This document shows, piece by piece, positions 32,548-40,427 of a DNA stretch of 64,000 nt. The notes beneath the pieces are model-generated. The model searched no databases. It worked only from the letters and a program-made list of their open reading frames with translations, and had not been told where the DNA came from. Source of the stretch: JBLNDJ01 sp050261515 (GTDB lineage Bacteria > Acidobacteriota > Terriglobia > Bryobacterales > Bryobacteraceae); contig JBLNDJ010000048.1 of the NCBI GenBank assembly GCA_050261515.1, forward strand, positions 186,001 to 250,000. Reading direction: 5' to 3'. The translations under genes and the position numbers were made by a program. Numbering within the stretch: position 1 is the stretch's first letter; each line of letters opens with the position of its first letter.

Positions 32548-33864
32548 GTGCGCGTTCAACCAACAATAGCAATCGTAGCCGTTGCGATTTCCTCCATATT
32601 CGGAGTCGAGTCCGCAATTGGACAGGACCAACCGGCCCAGCAGCAGGCATCGCAACCGCAGACAGGGGAAAAGAAGCGGGAGTGGAAAGACCGCGCCGAG
32701 TACGATCTGGTCCAGGCCGCACTCAAGGAAACCGACCCCCAGAAGAAACTCGAGCTTCTGAATCAGTGGAAGGAAAAGTACCCCAACAGCGACTTCCAGG
32801 AAACGCGGCTTGAAACATACCTGGTTACCTACCAGGCTCTGAAGGATCCGGCCAAAATGCTGGCTGCCACCAAGGAATTGCTGGCGCTCGATCCGAAGAA
32901 CCTGCAAGGACTGTACTGGGCGAACCTGCTCTCGGTCAGCATGAACCAGACGGCGCCCGATCAGCTCGACTTCGCCGAGAAGGCGGCCCGCGGTTTGCTG
33001 GCGGCGGAGAAGCCGGCGGCGACGACCGATGAAGCGTGGAAGGCGAACAAGCCGCAGATGGACATTCTCGCGCACCGCACGCTCGGCTGGGTGGCTATGC
33101 AGCGCAAGGCTTACCCGGATGCGGAGAAGGAACTCGAAGCGGAGCTGAAGCTGAACCCCAACGACGCGGAGGCTTCCTACTGGCTCGGCACGGTGATTCT
33201 GGCACAGCGGCAGGTGGAGCGGCAGTCCGATGCGCTGTACTACTTCGCGCGCGCGGCTGCCTACGACGGGCCGGGCGCGCTCGACCCGGCGCGCCGCAAG
33301 CAGATCGAAGCCTACGTCCAGAAGGCGTATACGACGTATCACGGCGAGGACCCCGCGGGCTTCCAGCAACTGCTCCAGACGGCCAAGGGAAGCGCGTTTC
33401 CGCCGGCCGATTTCAAGATCCTGAGCGAGCAGGAAGTCGCCGAGCATAAAGAGAAGCAGCTCTCGGAGAAGGATCCATCCCTGGCGTTTTGGGTGAAGCT
33501 GAAAATGGCGCTGCAGGGCCCCGAAGGCGTGCAGTACTTCGATAGCGGTATGAAGAACGCTGTGATTCCGCCCGAAGGGCAGCCACTGCTGACCGGAACA
33601 GTGATCAGCCAGGAACCGGCGCGGAACCCGAAGGTGCTCGTGCTCGGAATCGAGAGCCCGACGACGCCGGAAGTGACGCTGCGCTTCGAAACGCCGCTGC
33701 CGGGCCGGATCGAGCCGGGCCAGCAGATCAAGTTCCGCGGCGTTGCGGTGGAGTTCACGCAGCAGCCGTTCATGGTCACCTTTGACACCGAAAAGAAGAA
33801 CATCACCGGCTGGCCCACCCCGGCGCCGCCGGCGCGGAAAGCCGTCCGCAAGAAGTCGAACTAA
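32548..33864 (+). CDS. Exported tetratricopeptide-repeat protein, unknown
   Basis: Exported protein of 438 residues. The first 25 residues are a signal peptide (VQPTIAIVAVAISSIFGVESAIG). Residues about 40-300 are helical repeats of the TPR type: DPQKKLELLNQWKEKYPNSDF, AATKELLALDPKNLQGLYWANLL, RTLGWVAMQRKAYPDAEKELEAELKLNPNDAEASYWLGTVIL. The C-terminal 130 residues are beta-rich (TGTVISQEPARNPKVLVLGIESPTTPEVTLRFETPLPG) and end in a Pro/Ala/Lys tail. TPR modules mediate protein-protein contacts; partners are unknown. GTG at 32548 is supported by AGGAGG (32537-32542). A promoter and a 3' hairpin bound the gene, so it is probably monocistronic. Confidence 0.8.
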   Translation: MRVQPTIAIVAVAISSIFGVESAIGQDQPAQQQASQPQTGEKKREWKDRAEYDLVQAALKETDPQKKLELLNQWKEKYPNSDFQETRLETYLVTYQALKDPAKMLAATKELLALDPKNLQGLYWANLLSVSMNQTAPDQLDFAEKAARGLLAAEKPAATTDEAWKANKPQMDILAHRTLGWVAMQRKAYPDAEKELEAELKLNPNDAEASYWLGTVILAQRQVERQSDALYYFARAAAYDGPGALDPARRKQIEAYVQKAYTTYHGEDPAGFQQLLQTAKGSAFPPADFKILSEQEVAEHKEKQLSEKDPSLAFWVKLKMALQGPEGVQYFDSGMKNAVIPPEGQPLLTGTVISQEPARNPKVLVLGIESPTTPEVTLRFETPLPGRIEPGQQIKFRGVAVEFTQQPFMVTFDTEKKNITGWPTPAPPARKAVRKKSN

Positions 33865-33877
33865 ACCTGTTTTGTAA

Positions 33878-33914
33878 CGCCGCCTGAGGCGCCGCGTCCG
33901 CGCCTCAGGCGGCG
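33878..33914. terminator. Strong hairpin between convergent genes
   Basis: A 14-bp perfect stem (33878-33891 with 33901-33914), loop 9 nt, lies 14 nt past the stop of the TPR gene. No T-tract follows. It may terminate or protect the plus-strand transcript. The remaining 33915-34111 region shows no gene. Confidence 0.5.
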
Positions 33915-34111
33915 GGATCTGTCCTCCCACCCTCCTGCCAGGTTTTCGTGTGCCGGTTAACAAGGCCCTGAGTTCGGAGCGGGCCTTCTGCGGGCCGCAG
34001 CGCTAAAACTCCCCTGTGGTCGCCACAAACCACGCCGGTTGCTTTCAGTGGGGGATCGTCTCCGCACCGATCGTTTCGCTCGCGGCGGGCGGCCTGTAGG
34101 GTCGAGCGGCC

Positions 34112-35518
34112 CTAAGGCTTGCGGGCGATCGCGACCGCCGAGAGGCCCTGCCAGGGGAGGATGGGGTCGATGCGGCGCCACAACCACACCGATTTGTCAA
34201 AGAGCTTCAGCGTCACTTTGTTGATCGATCTCCGGCGGAGCAGGCCGCCGTAAAGCAGCCAAGCGAGCGCTCCGATTTTGTTCAACTGGTAGATCTTTTC
34301 GACGCGGAAGCCGGCCTTCTCGACCATGGCGGCGAGGCCCGCGGCTTGGAAGCGCTGCACGTGGCCCAGGCGCCGGTCGATGCCGCAGTAGAGCGACGGG
34401 TTCTGCGGCACGAGCACGACCAGCGAACCGCCGGGTTTGAGCGAGTCATAGAGCGCGGCGACGGTTGCGGCCGGGTTTTGCAGGTACTCGAGCACGTTCA
34501 GGCAGAGCGCGGTGTCGAAGGAGTTTTCGAGGCCCGCAAACTCTTCCGGCGCGGCCGGGTCGAGCCGCCGCACGCAGACGTTCGGCGTCCGCAGAAAGCG
34601 GTTGCGGAGCGCGTGCAGGTGCAGCGGGTCGCGGTCGGTTGCCATGTATTCGAGCCGCCGCCCCATCAGGCGTCCGGTGATGTTACCGATGCCCGCGCCT
34701 ATTTCGAGAACGGCGTCGCCCAGGTGCTTCCGTACCAGGCGTGTGATCCAGCTCAGATATTGCGGCGTTCCGGTAAGGTTGTTGAGCACACCGCGGCCGT
34801 AGGGTTCGACGTAGAGGTCGTCGATCACCCAGAAGCGCAGCACCGTGGCGAGCGCTTTCACGCCGTCCTTCCAGCCGATCTTCTTCCCTTCCTCATAGGT
34901 GCGGCCGTGATAACTGATGGGCACCTCGTAGATGCGCAGCTTGCGCTTGGCGCACTTCATGACGATTTCGGGCTCGAAGCCGAAGCGGTCGGAGCGGATC
35001 GGGATGGATTTGAGAAGGTCCGTGCGGAACGCCTTGTAGCAGGTCTCCATGTCCGTGAGGTTCAGGTTGCAGAACATGTTCGAGACGAGCGTGAGCGTCT
35101 TGTTCATAAGCGAGTGCCAGAAGGCCAGCACGCGCGCCTGCTCGCCGGCGAGGTAGCGCGAGCCGAACACGGCATCCGCGTTGCCTTCGAGCAGCGGGCG
35201 GAGGAGGCGCGGGTATTCGCAGGGGTCGTATTCGAGATCGGCGTCCTGGACGAGCGAGAAGTCGCCGGTGGCGTGACGGATCGCGGTCCGGACCGCGGCG
35301 CCCTTGCCCAGGTTCACTTCGTGCCGGAAGAGGCGTATGGCGGGCGTGGCCGCGGCGAGGCGCGAAAGGATGTCCCAGGTGCCGTCGGTCGAGCGGTCAT
35401 CGACGATGACCAGCTCGCGGTCCATGGCTTCCGGAAGCGGCGCGCTGAGCACCTGCGCGATCGAACGCTCGACGACCGTGCGCTCGTTATAAACGGGCAT
35501 CAGTACGGAGAGCTTCAT
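34112..35518 (-). CDS. Fusion of GT2 glycosyltransferase and SAM-dependent methyltransferase
   Basis: Two-domain cytoplasmic or membrane-associated protein of 468 residues. Residues 1-235 are a GT2 (DPM1-like) glycosyltransferase with VLMPVYNERTVVERSI, ELVIVDDRSTDGTWDIL, the DxD-like VQDADLEYDP, and SDRFGFEPEIVMKCAKRK; such enzymes use nucleotide or polyprenyl sugars. Residues about 250-465 are a class I methyltransferase with the SAM-binding LEIGAGIGNITGRL motif I, an acidic end of strand two in YMATDRDPL, CLNVLEYLQNP and LKPGGSLVVLVPQNP. The fusion suggests transfer of a sugar and methylation of the product or carrier in one pathway, for example during surface polysaccharide or glycolipid making. 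No other polysaccharide genes adjoin it. Confidence 0.88.
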   Translation of the reverse strand: MKLSVLMPVYNERTVVERSIAQVLSAPLPEAMDRELVIVDDRSTDGTWDILSRLAAATPAIRLFRHEVNLGKGAAVRTAIRHATGDFSLVQDADLEYDPCEYPRLLRPLLEGNADAVFGSRYLAGEQARVLAFWHSLMNKTLTLVSNMFCNLNLTDMETCYKAFRTDLLKSIPIRSDRFGFEPEIVMKCAKRKLRIYEVPISYHGRTYEEGKKIGWKDGVKALATVLRFWVIDDLYVEPYGRGVLNNLTGTPQYLSWITRLVRKHLGDAVLEIGAGIGNITGRLMGRRLEYMATDRDPLHLHALRNRFLRTPNVCVRRLDPAAPEEFAGLENSFDTALCLNVLEYLQNPAATVAALYDSLKPGGSLVVLVPQNPSLYCGIDRRLGHVQRFQAAGLAAMVEKAGFRVEKIYQLNKIGALAWLLYGGLLRRRSINKVTLKLFDKSVWLWRRIDPILPWQGLSAVAIARKP

Positions 35519-35531
35519 CGGTTCACCCCAG

Positions 35532-35570
35532 TATAATAGGTGCTGAGTTTTTCATAACTCGGCAGAGGAG
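35532..35570 (+). promoter_or_regulatory. Promoter and leader palindrome of the Gfo/Idh-purC-cvpA operon
   Basis: TATAAT (35532-35537) is a perfect -10; I see no good -35. The inverted repeat TGCTGAGTT/AACTCGGCA (35541-35549, 35556-35564, one G-T pair) overlaps the expected transcription start, as an operator or a 5' hairpin. AGAGGAG (35564-35570) is 9 nt before the ATG at 35580. Confidence 0.5.
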
Positions 35571-35579
35571 ACCATTTCT

Positions 35580-36689
35580 ATGTCATCGGAAAGCCGCCGC
35601 AATTTCCTGATGCGCTCGGCAGCGGGACTGGCCGCGGCGCCGGCTGTGCTCGGGTCGCAAGCCAACTCGGCGCTGACGCTCGGCGTAATCGGCTACGGCA
35701 ATCGCGGCTCGTACGTGAGCGGGATCTTCGCGAAGCACGAGTCGCTGCGCGTGACGGCGGTGTGCGATATTTTCGCCGACAAGCTCGAAGCGGCCGCGCA
35801 GAAGTTTCCCGGGGCGAAGCAGTATCGCGACTACAAGGAACTGCTCGCGAGCGGCGTGGACGCGGTCCTGATCGCGACTCCGGCTTTCCTGCATCCCGAG
35901 CACTTCGAGGCGGCAGTCGCCGCGCGCAAGCACATCTTCATGGAAAAGCCCGCGGGCGTGACTCCGGCGGGATGCCGGAAGGTGATCGAAGCCGGCAAGA
36001 AGGCCGACCCCTCCAAGCGCATCACGGTCGATTACCAGCAGCGCTACGGGAAGGATTACCGCAAGGCGTACGAGGTGGTGAAGTCCGGCGAGCTGGGCGA
36101 CATCAAGCTGATCCGTGCGTCGTGGCTCGGCAGCGGGGCGCCGGTGAAGACCGGACTTCCCGCGAACGAGGAGAAAATCCGCAACTGGTATTTCTTCCGC
36201 GAGCTGTCGGGCGACATTCTGGTGGAGCAGGACTGCCACAACATCGACGTCGTGAACTGGTTCACGGGCTCGCATCCGGTGCGCGCGACGGGTTACGGGA
36301 GCCGGCAGATCCGGCAGTACGGCGACGTGTACGACAATCTCGCGGCGACGTTCCAGTTCGCCAACGGCGTCGTGTTCAGCTACAGCGCCGACCAGTTCCG
36401 CACGCCCGGGTTCCAGGATGTTTCCGAGACGTTCGTGTGCGAGAAGGGCGCGGTCAACGTGTCTCGCAAGGGCTACACGATCTGGCGCGGGAAGCAGCCG
36501 CCCGAGACGGCCTCGACCGCGTACGACATCACCGAGGACAACGTGCGCGAGTTCATCGATGGGTGCCTGGCCGGGAAGCTCGAGAATACATCGCTTTCGG
36601 CGGCAACGAGCACGCTCACGGCGCTGATGGCGCTCCAGGCGATCGTAAAAGGGCGCGAGATGACGTGGGAGGAGATCACGAAGGCATGA
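35580..36689 (+). CDS. Gfo/Idh/MocA-family oxidoreductase, Tat-exported
   Basis: NAD(P)-dependent sugar or polyol oxidoreductase of 369 residues. A twin-arginine signal (SRRNFLMRSAAGLAAAPAVLG) implies export with cofactor bound. The Rossmann start is LGVIGYGNRGSYVSGIF; the family EKPxG motif reads HIFMEKPAGVTPAGCR, and a catalytic-type histidine lies in QDCHNIDVVNWF. It leads an operon with purC and cvpA through a 4-base overlap, which is unusual because purC is a cytoplasmic housekeeping gene. Tat-signalled members of this family are highly expanded in Solibacter-like bacteria, probably for glycan use. The substrate is unknown. Confidence 0.88.
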   Translation: MSSESRRNFLMRSAAGLAAAPAVLGSQANSALTLGVIGYGNRGSYVSGIFAKHESLRVTAVCDIFADKLEAAAQKFPGAKQYRDYKELLASGVDAVLIATPAFLHPEHFEAAVAARKHIFMEKPAGVTPAGCRKVIEAGKKADPSKRITVDYQQRYGKDYRKAYEVVKSGELGDIKLIRASWLGSGAPVKTGLPANEEKIRNWYFFRELSGDILVEQDCHNIDVVNWFTGSHPVRATGYGSRQIRQYGDVYDNLAATFQFANGVVFSYSADQFRTPGFQDVSETFVCEKGAVNVSRKGYTIWRGKQPPETASTAYDITEDNVREFIDGCLAGKLENTSLSAATSTLTALMALQAIVKGREMTWEEITKA

Positions 36690-37576
36690 CGACTCAAGTT
36701 CTGGTCGAGTCCGATCTGGGCGCGGTCGAGCGCGTGGCGCGCGGGAAGGTGCGGGATGTGTACGCCGCGGGCAGCGAAATGCTGATTGTCGCCACCGATC
36801 GCATCTCCGCGTTCGATTACATTCTGGCGACGGGCATTCCCGACAAGGGGCGAGTGCTGACGCAATTGTCGGTGTTCTGGTTCGATTTTCTGAAGGACCT
36901 GACGCCGACGCACTTCCTGACAGCGGACGTAGACCGGTATCCCGAGCCTTTGCGGCGGTATCGCGAGCAGCTCGAGGAGCGGTCGATGCTGGTGAAGCGC
37001 GCGCGCATGATCGAGATCGAGTGCGTCGCGCGCGGCTACCTGTCGGGCTCCGGGTGGAAGGAGTATCAGAAGAGCGCGACGGTGTGCGGGATTCCGCTGC
37101 CTCGCGGGCTCAAGGAGAGCGACAAACTGCCCGAGCCGATTTTCACTCCGGCGACGAAGGCGCAGAGCGGCCACGACGAGAACGTTTCCTTCGAGACGGT
37201 CGCGGGGCTGGTAGGCGCGGAGCTGGCGGGGCGGCTTCGCGACCTGACGCTCGCGATCTACCGGCGCGCGGCCGATTACGCGGCGACGCGCGGCGTGATC
37301 ATCGCCGATACGAAGTTCGAGTTCGGGTTCGTGGGCGATCAGCTTGTGCTGGCCGACGAGGTGTTGACGCCGGATTCGTCGCGCTTCTGGCCGAGCGACA
37401 CGTACAAGCCCGGCGGGCCGCAGCCTTCCTACGATAAACAGTACGTTCGCGATTACCTGGAGTCGATCCGGTGGAACAAGCAGCCGCCGGCGCCGGCGCT
37501 GCCGGCCGAGGTCGCGGCGCGGACGAGCGAGAAATACAAGGAAGCCTATCGGGTGCTGACCGGTAAGAATCTGTGA
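36686..37576 (+). CDS. purC: Phosphoribosylaminoimidazole-succinocarboxamide synthase (PurC)
   Basis: ATP-dependent ligase that adds aspartate to CAIR in purine synthesis. The 296-residue product is of the longer PurC type. Signatures are VARGKVRDVYAAGSEMLIVATDRISAFDYIL, the family signature ARGYLSGSGWKEY, IFTPATKAQSGHDENVSF and LADEVLTPDSSRFWPSDTYKPG. The ATG at 36686 overlaps the oxidoreductase stop by four bases; the longer reading from 35762 in this frame is antisense-like filler within the previous gene. The GTG of cvpA overlaps its stop in turn. Confidence 0.96.
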   Translation: MTTQVLVESDLGAVERVARGKVRDVYAAGSEMLIVATDRISAFDYILATGIPDKGRVLTQLSVFWFDFLKDLTPTHFLTADVDRYPEPLRRYREQLEERSMLVKRARMIEIECVARGYLSGSGWKEYQKSATVCGIPLPRGLKESDKLPEPIFTPATKAQSGHDENVSFETVAGLVGAELAGRLRDLTLAIYRRAADYAATRGVIIADTKFEFGFVGDQLVLADEVLTPDSSRFWPSDTYKPGGPQPSYDKQYVRDYLESIRWNKQPPAPALPAEVAARTSEKYKEAYRVLTGKNL

Positions 37577-38148
37577 ACTTCAACTGGCTGGATGTAGTGC
37601 TGGCGCTGATCCTGGCCGCGTCGATCGTGCGCGGCCTCGTGAAGGGCTTGGCGCGCACGGGCATCGGGCTGGCATCGGTGGTCGTGGGCGTGCTGTGCGG
37701 CCTGTGGTTCTACGGCGTCGTGGGCGGTCAGATGCGGGACTACATCAGCTCGCGCCCGCTGGCGAACCTGGCGGGGTTTCTGGTCATCTTCACGTTCGTG
37801 GTGGTGCTCGGGTGGCTGCTGGGGATGCTGCTCGAGCGGCTGCTGAAGCTCGTCCATCTCTCGTGGCTGAACCGGCTGCTCGGCGGCGCGTTCGGCGCCG
37901 TGCGCGGCGTGCTGCTGTGCACGGTGATCGTGTTCGTACTGATGGCGTTCGCGATCAAGCCGCCGCCGCGCGCAGTGGCGGAGTCGCGGCTGGCGCCCTA
38001 CGTGATGGGCGCGGCGCGGGTGATGGCCTACGCCGCGCCGCACGATGTGCGGGCGAGCTTCCACGGGAGCTACGACAAGCTCAAGGGGGCGTGGAAGGAG
38101 ATGTTCGAGAAGAAGGCGCCGCGCAAGCTGGAAGCGGACAAGCTGTAG
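37573..38148 (+). CDS. CvpA family membrane protein
   Basis: Inner-membrane protein of 191 residues with four predicted helices, of the CvpA (colicin V production accessory) family. The start WLDVVLALILAASIVRGLVKGLARTGIGLASVVVGVLCGL and the LNRLLGGAFGAVRGVLL segment match the family. It overlaps purC by GTGA (37573-37576). In E. coli cvpA lies with purF, so a purine gene next to cvpA is a recurring arrangement. Its biochemical function is not settled; roles in envelope stability have been reported in other bacteria. Confidence 0.85.
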   Translation: MNFNWLDVVLALILAASIVRGLVKGLARTGIGLASVVVGVLCGLWFYGVVGGQMRDYISSRPLANLAGFLVIFTFVVVLGWLLGMLLERLLKLVHLSWLNRLLGGAFGAVRGVLLCTVIVFVLMAFAIKPPPRAVAESRLAPYVMGAARVMAYAAPHDVRASFHGSYDKLKGAWKEMFEKKAPRKLEADKL

Positions 38149-38156
38149 GGATTGGC

Positions 38157-38193
38157 TTGACACACAATCTGGTTTGCAGTACAAACTGGATTG
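38157..38193 (+). promoter_or_regulatory. Promoter with palindromic operator before the membrane protein-regulator pair
   Basis: Consensus -35 TTGACA (38157-38162) and TACAAA (38180-38185) are 17 bp apart. An inverted repeat CAATCTGGTTTG/CAAACTGGATTG (38165-38176, 38182-38193; 10 of 12 positions pair) fills the spacer and covers the -10. A winged-helix regulator is the second gene of the operon, so autorepression at this site is the simplest reading. Confidence 0.7.
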
Positions 38194-38202
38194 GGTGACA
38201 AC

Positions 38203-38883
38203 ATGGAACAGCTTCCCCCCGAGCGCGTCCGCGAGATTCCCAAGTGGACCCGCGCGTACGCGGCGAACCGCACGCTTCCGGCGCTGGTGTTGATGGCGGT
38301 TTGCCTGATCATGTTCTATTGCAGCACCCGCTTCTTCCCGGATGCGGGTGAGGCGTGGCGCGCGGGCCGCCAACTCCAGTTCGCTGGCGCGTTCGCCGCA
38401 GGCCTGGTTTGCCTCGCACCCATGCTCATGATGGCGGTTCCCGTGGTGGCGCGCAGCGTGCAGCGAGCGCTGTTCCGGGCGCTCTACGGTGCGGAGGGCG
38501 AGGTCGCGCCGGCCTCACCGCCGCAGCCGCGGCGCGCTGTCCGATATGCCGTCTTCGCGCTGTTCGCAGGCGGAGTGCTGGCCCAGGTCGCCTTCGGCTC
38601 GCACATCCCGGACCGCTACGGCCAGCCGGTCGCCGCTCTATACGTGCTTCCCTTCCTCATCATGCTCTCGCGCTTCACAGGCCTCGCAGGCGTGCTGTAT
38701 CCGCTTCTGTTCGGGCTGCACGCGCTGCTGATCGTCGCCGGCGTGCCCATCTGGTTCGAGGGCCGATGGGCGGGACTCAACATCCTGCTGCCCGTGGGCC
38801 TCTACGGGATTCTGAGTCTGCTTGCCGGGCATGTCTACAACCGCGTCGCTCTGCGGCGGCTGCGGCGCTTTGGAGCCGCATGA
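38203..38883 (+). CDS. Five- to six-helix membrane protein, unknown
   Basis: Integral membrane protein of about 226 residues without recognised enzymatic motifs. Hydrophobic helices lie near residues 28-46, 62-85, 115-130, 140-155, 160-178 and 190-210. Between helices two and three is a cytoplasmic linker rich in Pro, Ala and Arg. ATG at 38203 is used; the TTG at 38191 would fall at the expected transcription start. The stop overlaps the start of a winged-helix regulator (ATGA). Such membrane protein-regulator pairs are frequent and often self-regulating, but the cue is unknown. Confidence 0.72.
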   Translation: MEQLPPERVREIPKWTRAYAANRTLPALVLMAVCLIMFYCSTRFFPDAGEAWRAGRQLQFAGAFAAGLVCLAPMLMMAVPVVARSVQRALFRALYGAEGEVAPASPPQPRRAVRYAVFALFAGGVLAQVAFGSHIPDRYGQPVAALYVLPFLIMLSRFTGLAGVLYPLLFGLHALLIVAGVPIWFEGRWAGLNILLPVGLYGILSLLAGHVYNRVALRRLRRFGAA

Positions 38884-39176
38884 AGGAGCTGGACCGCGCG
38901 ATCCACGAACCGGCACGGCTGCGCGTGATGATGGTCCTGGCGGGCGCGGAGGAGGCCGATTTCAACTTTCTGCGCTCGGCGCTCGGGCTCACGAGCGGGA
39001 ATCTTTCAGCTCATCTGGACCGGCTGCAGAAATCGGGCTATATCCAGATCCGCAAGAGCTTTCAGGGCAAGATGCCGAAGACGGAGTGCCGGCTGACGCG
39101 CGCCGGATCCGCGGCGCTCGCGCAATACTGGAAGGCCATCGACGCGATCCGGGCGCTCGACAAACGCACCCCGTGA
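38880..39176 (+). CDS. Winged-helix transcriptional regulator
   Basis: DNA-binding protein of 98 residues, a stand-alone winged helix of the MarR/PadR-like HTH_34 type. It starts IHEPARLRVMMVLAGAEEADFNFLRSALGLTSGNLSAHLDRLQKSGYIQIRKSF, where SGNLSAHLDRL is the recognition helix, and continues with the wing KTECRLTRAGSAALAQY and a C-terminal dimerising helix. No ligand-binding domain is present. It is translationally coupled to the upstream membrane protein. The palindrome over the operon promoter (38165-38193) is the likely binding site. Confidence 0.85.
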   Translation: MKELDRAIHEPARLRVMMVLAGAEEADFNFLRSALGLTSGNLSAHLDRLQKSGYIQIRKSFQGKMPKTECRLTRAGSAALAQYWKAIDAIRALDKRTP

Positions 39177-39179
39177 CAG

Positions 39180-39221
39180 TTTACAATTCTTTACATTCAG
39201 GGAAATGTTTGTTCCGTCTAC
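39180..39221. promoter_or_regulatory. Putative CpxR-type box upstream of exported protein gene
   Basis: TTTAC-N5-TTTAC (39180-39184, 39190-39194) is, on the minus strand, a perfect match to the CpxR box GTAAA-N5-GTAAA. A third related half-site TCTAC followed by ATTCG (39217 on) parallels TTTACATTCG at 1553 in front of the CpxP-like gene. The gene starting at 39237 may therefore belong to the regulon of the system at 1-1479. Confidence 0.6.
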
Positions 39222-39236
39222 ATTCGATTCAGGGAC

Positions 39237-39740
39237 GTGCGCTTCTCAACCATCCTGTTTTTCATTTCGATCGCTGCGGCAACGGCGGCTGAGCCGGCGC
39301 TTGCGCCCGTGAGGGTCTGCCAGATTCTCGAAGAGCCGGCGAAGTACGCGGGGCAAACCGCGCTGGTGCTCGGGCGGTTCTCGTTCCGGGAGCAGGGCCG
39401 GTTTCTGAGCGAGCGCGCGTGCGAGGCCAGGGTGGGATGGCCGGGCGTGCTGCGCGTCGTTGCCGATTCGAAGACCGGTCCCGTGCCGCCGGGCCCGCTG
39501 GCCGTCGAGTCTACGCTGCTCGACCGCAAGCTCGCGGAGATGAAGCGCTCGACCACGCTCGCGAACTTCCGCTTCGGAAGCACCGACTACGACCGCTGGG
39601 CGCTGATCTACGGCCGCGTGGAGCTGAGTCCCGCCTACGCGGACGGGCCCGCGAAGGATGCCAGGAAGACCGAGTTCGATCCCGCGCCGGGCCGCATCGT
39701 GTGCCGCGAGGCGCTCATCGTCTTCATCGGCGAGCGGTGA
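39237..39740 (+). CDS. Exported protein of unknown function behind a CpxR-type box
   Basis: Uncharacterised exported protein of 167 residues. The signal peptide is FSTILFFISIAAATAAEP. The mature part starts PVRVCQILEEPAKYAGQTALVLGRFSFREQGRFL and includes two further cysteines (RACEARVG, RIVCREAL); its strand pattern is compatible with a small OB-like fold, but no family is certain. Start codon GTG at 39237 has only a close, weak AGGGA before it. Upstream tandem TTTAC sites suggest control by the CpxRA-like system. phosphoglycolate phosphatase follows 12 nt downstream. Confidence 0.68.
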   Translation: MRFSTILFFISIAAATAAEPALAPVRVCQILEEPAKYAGQTALVLGRFSFREQGRFLSERACEARVGWPGVLRVVADSKTGPVPPGPLAVESTLLDRKLAEMKRSTTLANFRFGSTDYDRWALIYGRVELSPAYADGPAKDARKTEFDPAPGRIVCREALIVFIGER

Positions 39741-39752
39741 CTACAATGAAGA

Positions 39753-40427
39753 GTGGACCTGCTGATCTTCGACCTTGACGGCACGCTCGTCGATTCCAAG
39801 CTGGATCTGGCGCACTCGGTGAACGCCACGCGCGAGCACTTCGGGCTTCCGAAGCTCGATGTGGCGACGATCGGCCAGTACGTCGGCAACGGCGCGCCCG
39901 TGTTGATCCGCCGCGCAATGGGCAACGGCGCGAGCGATGCCGACGTGCGCAAGGCGCTCGAATACTTCCTCTCCCATTACGATCAACACAAGCTCGATGA
40001 CACGCGAGCATACCCGGGAATTCCCGAGGCGCTCGCGGAGCTCGAGGCAGCGGGCGTCCGGATGGCGGTGCTGACGAACAAGCCGGTGCGCGTCTCCACC
40101 GCGATCATCGAGGGACTCGGGCTCGCGCGCCACTTCGCCAGGATTTACGGCGGCAACAGCTTCGAGCAGAAGAAGCCGGACCCGGTCGGCGTGAACACGC
40201 TGCTCGCCGACCTGGGCGCCGCGCGCGAGCGCACGCTCATGGTGGGAGACAGCTCGGTGGACGTGCGAACCGCGCGCAACGCGGGCGTGAAGTGCTGCGG
40301 CGTGACCTACGGATTCCAGCCGGAAAGCTTCGAAGGCGATCCACCGGATATGATGGTTGATCGGCCCGAGGAATTGGCGCGGGCCGTCATCGACGAACGA
40401 AAGACTCGAGGACTCATCAACTCATGA
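39753..40427 (+). CDS. gph: HAD phosphatase, phosphoglycolate phosphatase-like
   Basis: HAD-superfamily hydrolase of 224 residues. Motif I is FDLDGTLVDSKLDL, with nucleophile Asp and acid Asp; motif II is VLTNKP; motif III lysine lies in GNSFEQKKPDP and motif IV in MVGDSSVDVRTARNAG. The small helical cap (GNGAPVLIRRAMG, YLSHYDQHKLDDTRAYPGI) matches Gph, which removes phosphate from 2-phosphoglycolate arising from DNA repair or oxygenation. Other small phosphoesters are possible substrates. TACAAT at 39742-39747 ends 5 nt before the GTG start, suggesting leaderless expression. The stop overlaps the zinc-ribbon gene. Confidence 0.86.
   Translation: MDLLIFDLDGTLVDSKLDLAHSVNATREHFGLPKLDVATIGQYVGNGAPVLIRRAMGNGASDADVRKALEYFLSHYDQHKLDDTRAYPGIPEALAELEAAGVRMAVLTNKPVRVSTAIIEGLGLARHFARIYGGNSFEQKKPDPVGVNTLLADLGAARERTLMVGDSSVDVRTARNAGVKCCGVTYGFQPESFEGDPPDMMVDRPEELARAVIDERKTRGLINS

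Noticed and set aside
33915..34111. Possible small RNA or tRNA between the TPR and glycosyltransferase genes
   Set aside because: Short inverted repeats are present, but I could not build a cloverleaf or any known RNA fold.
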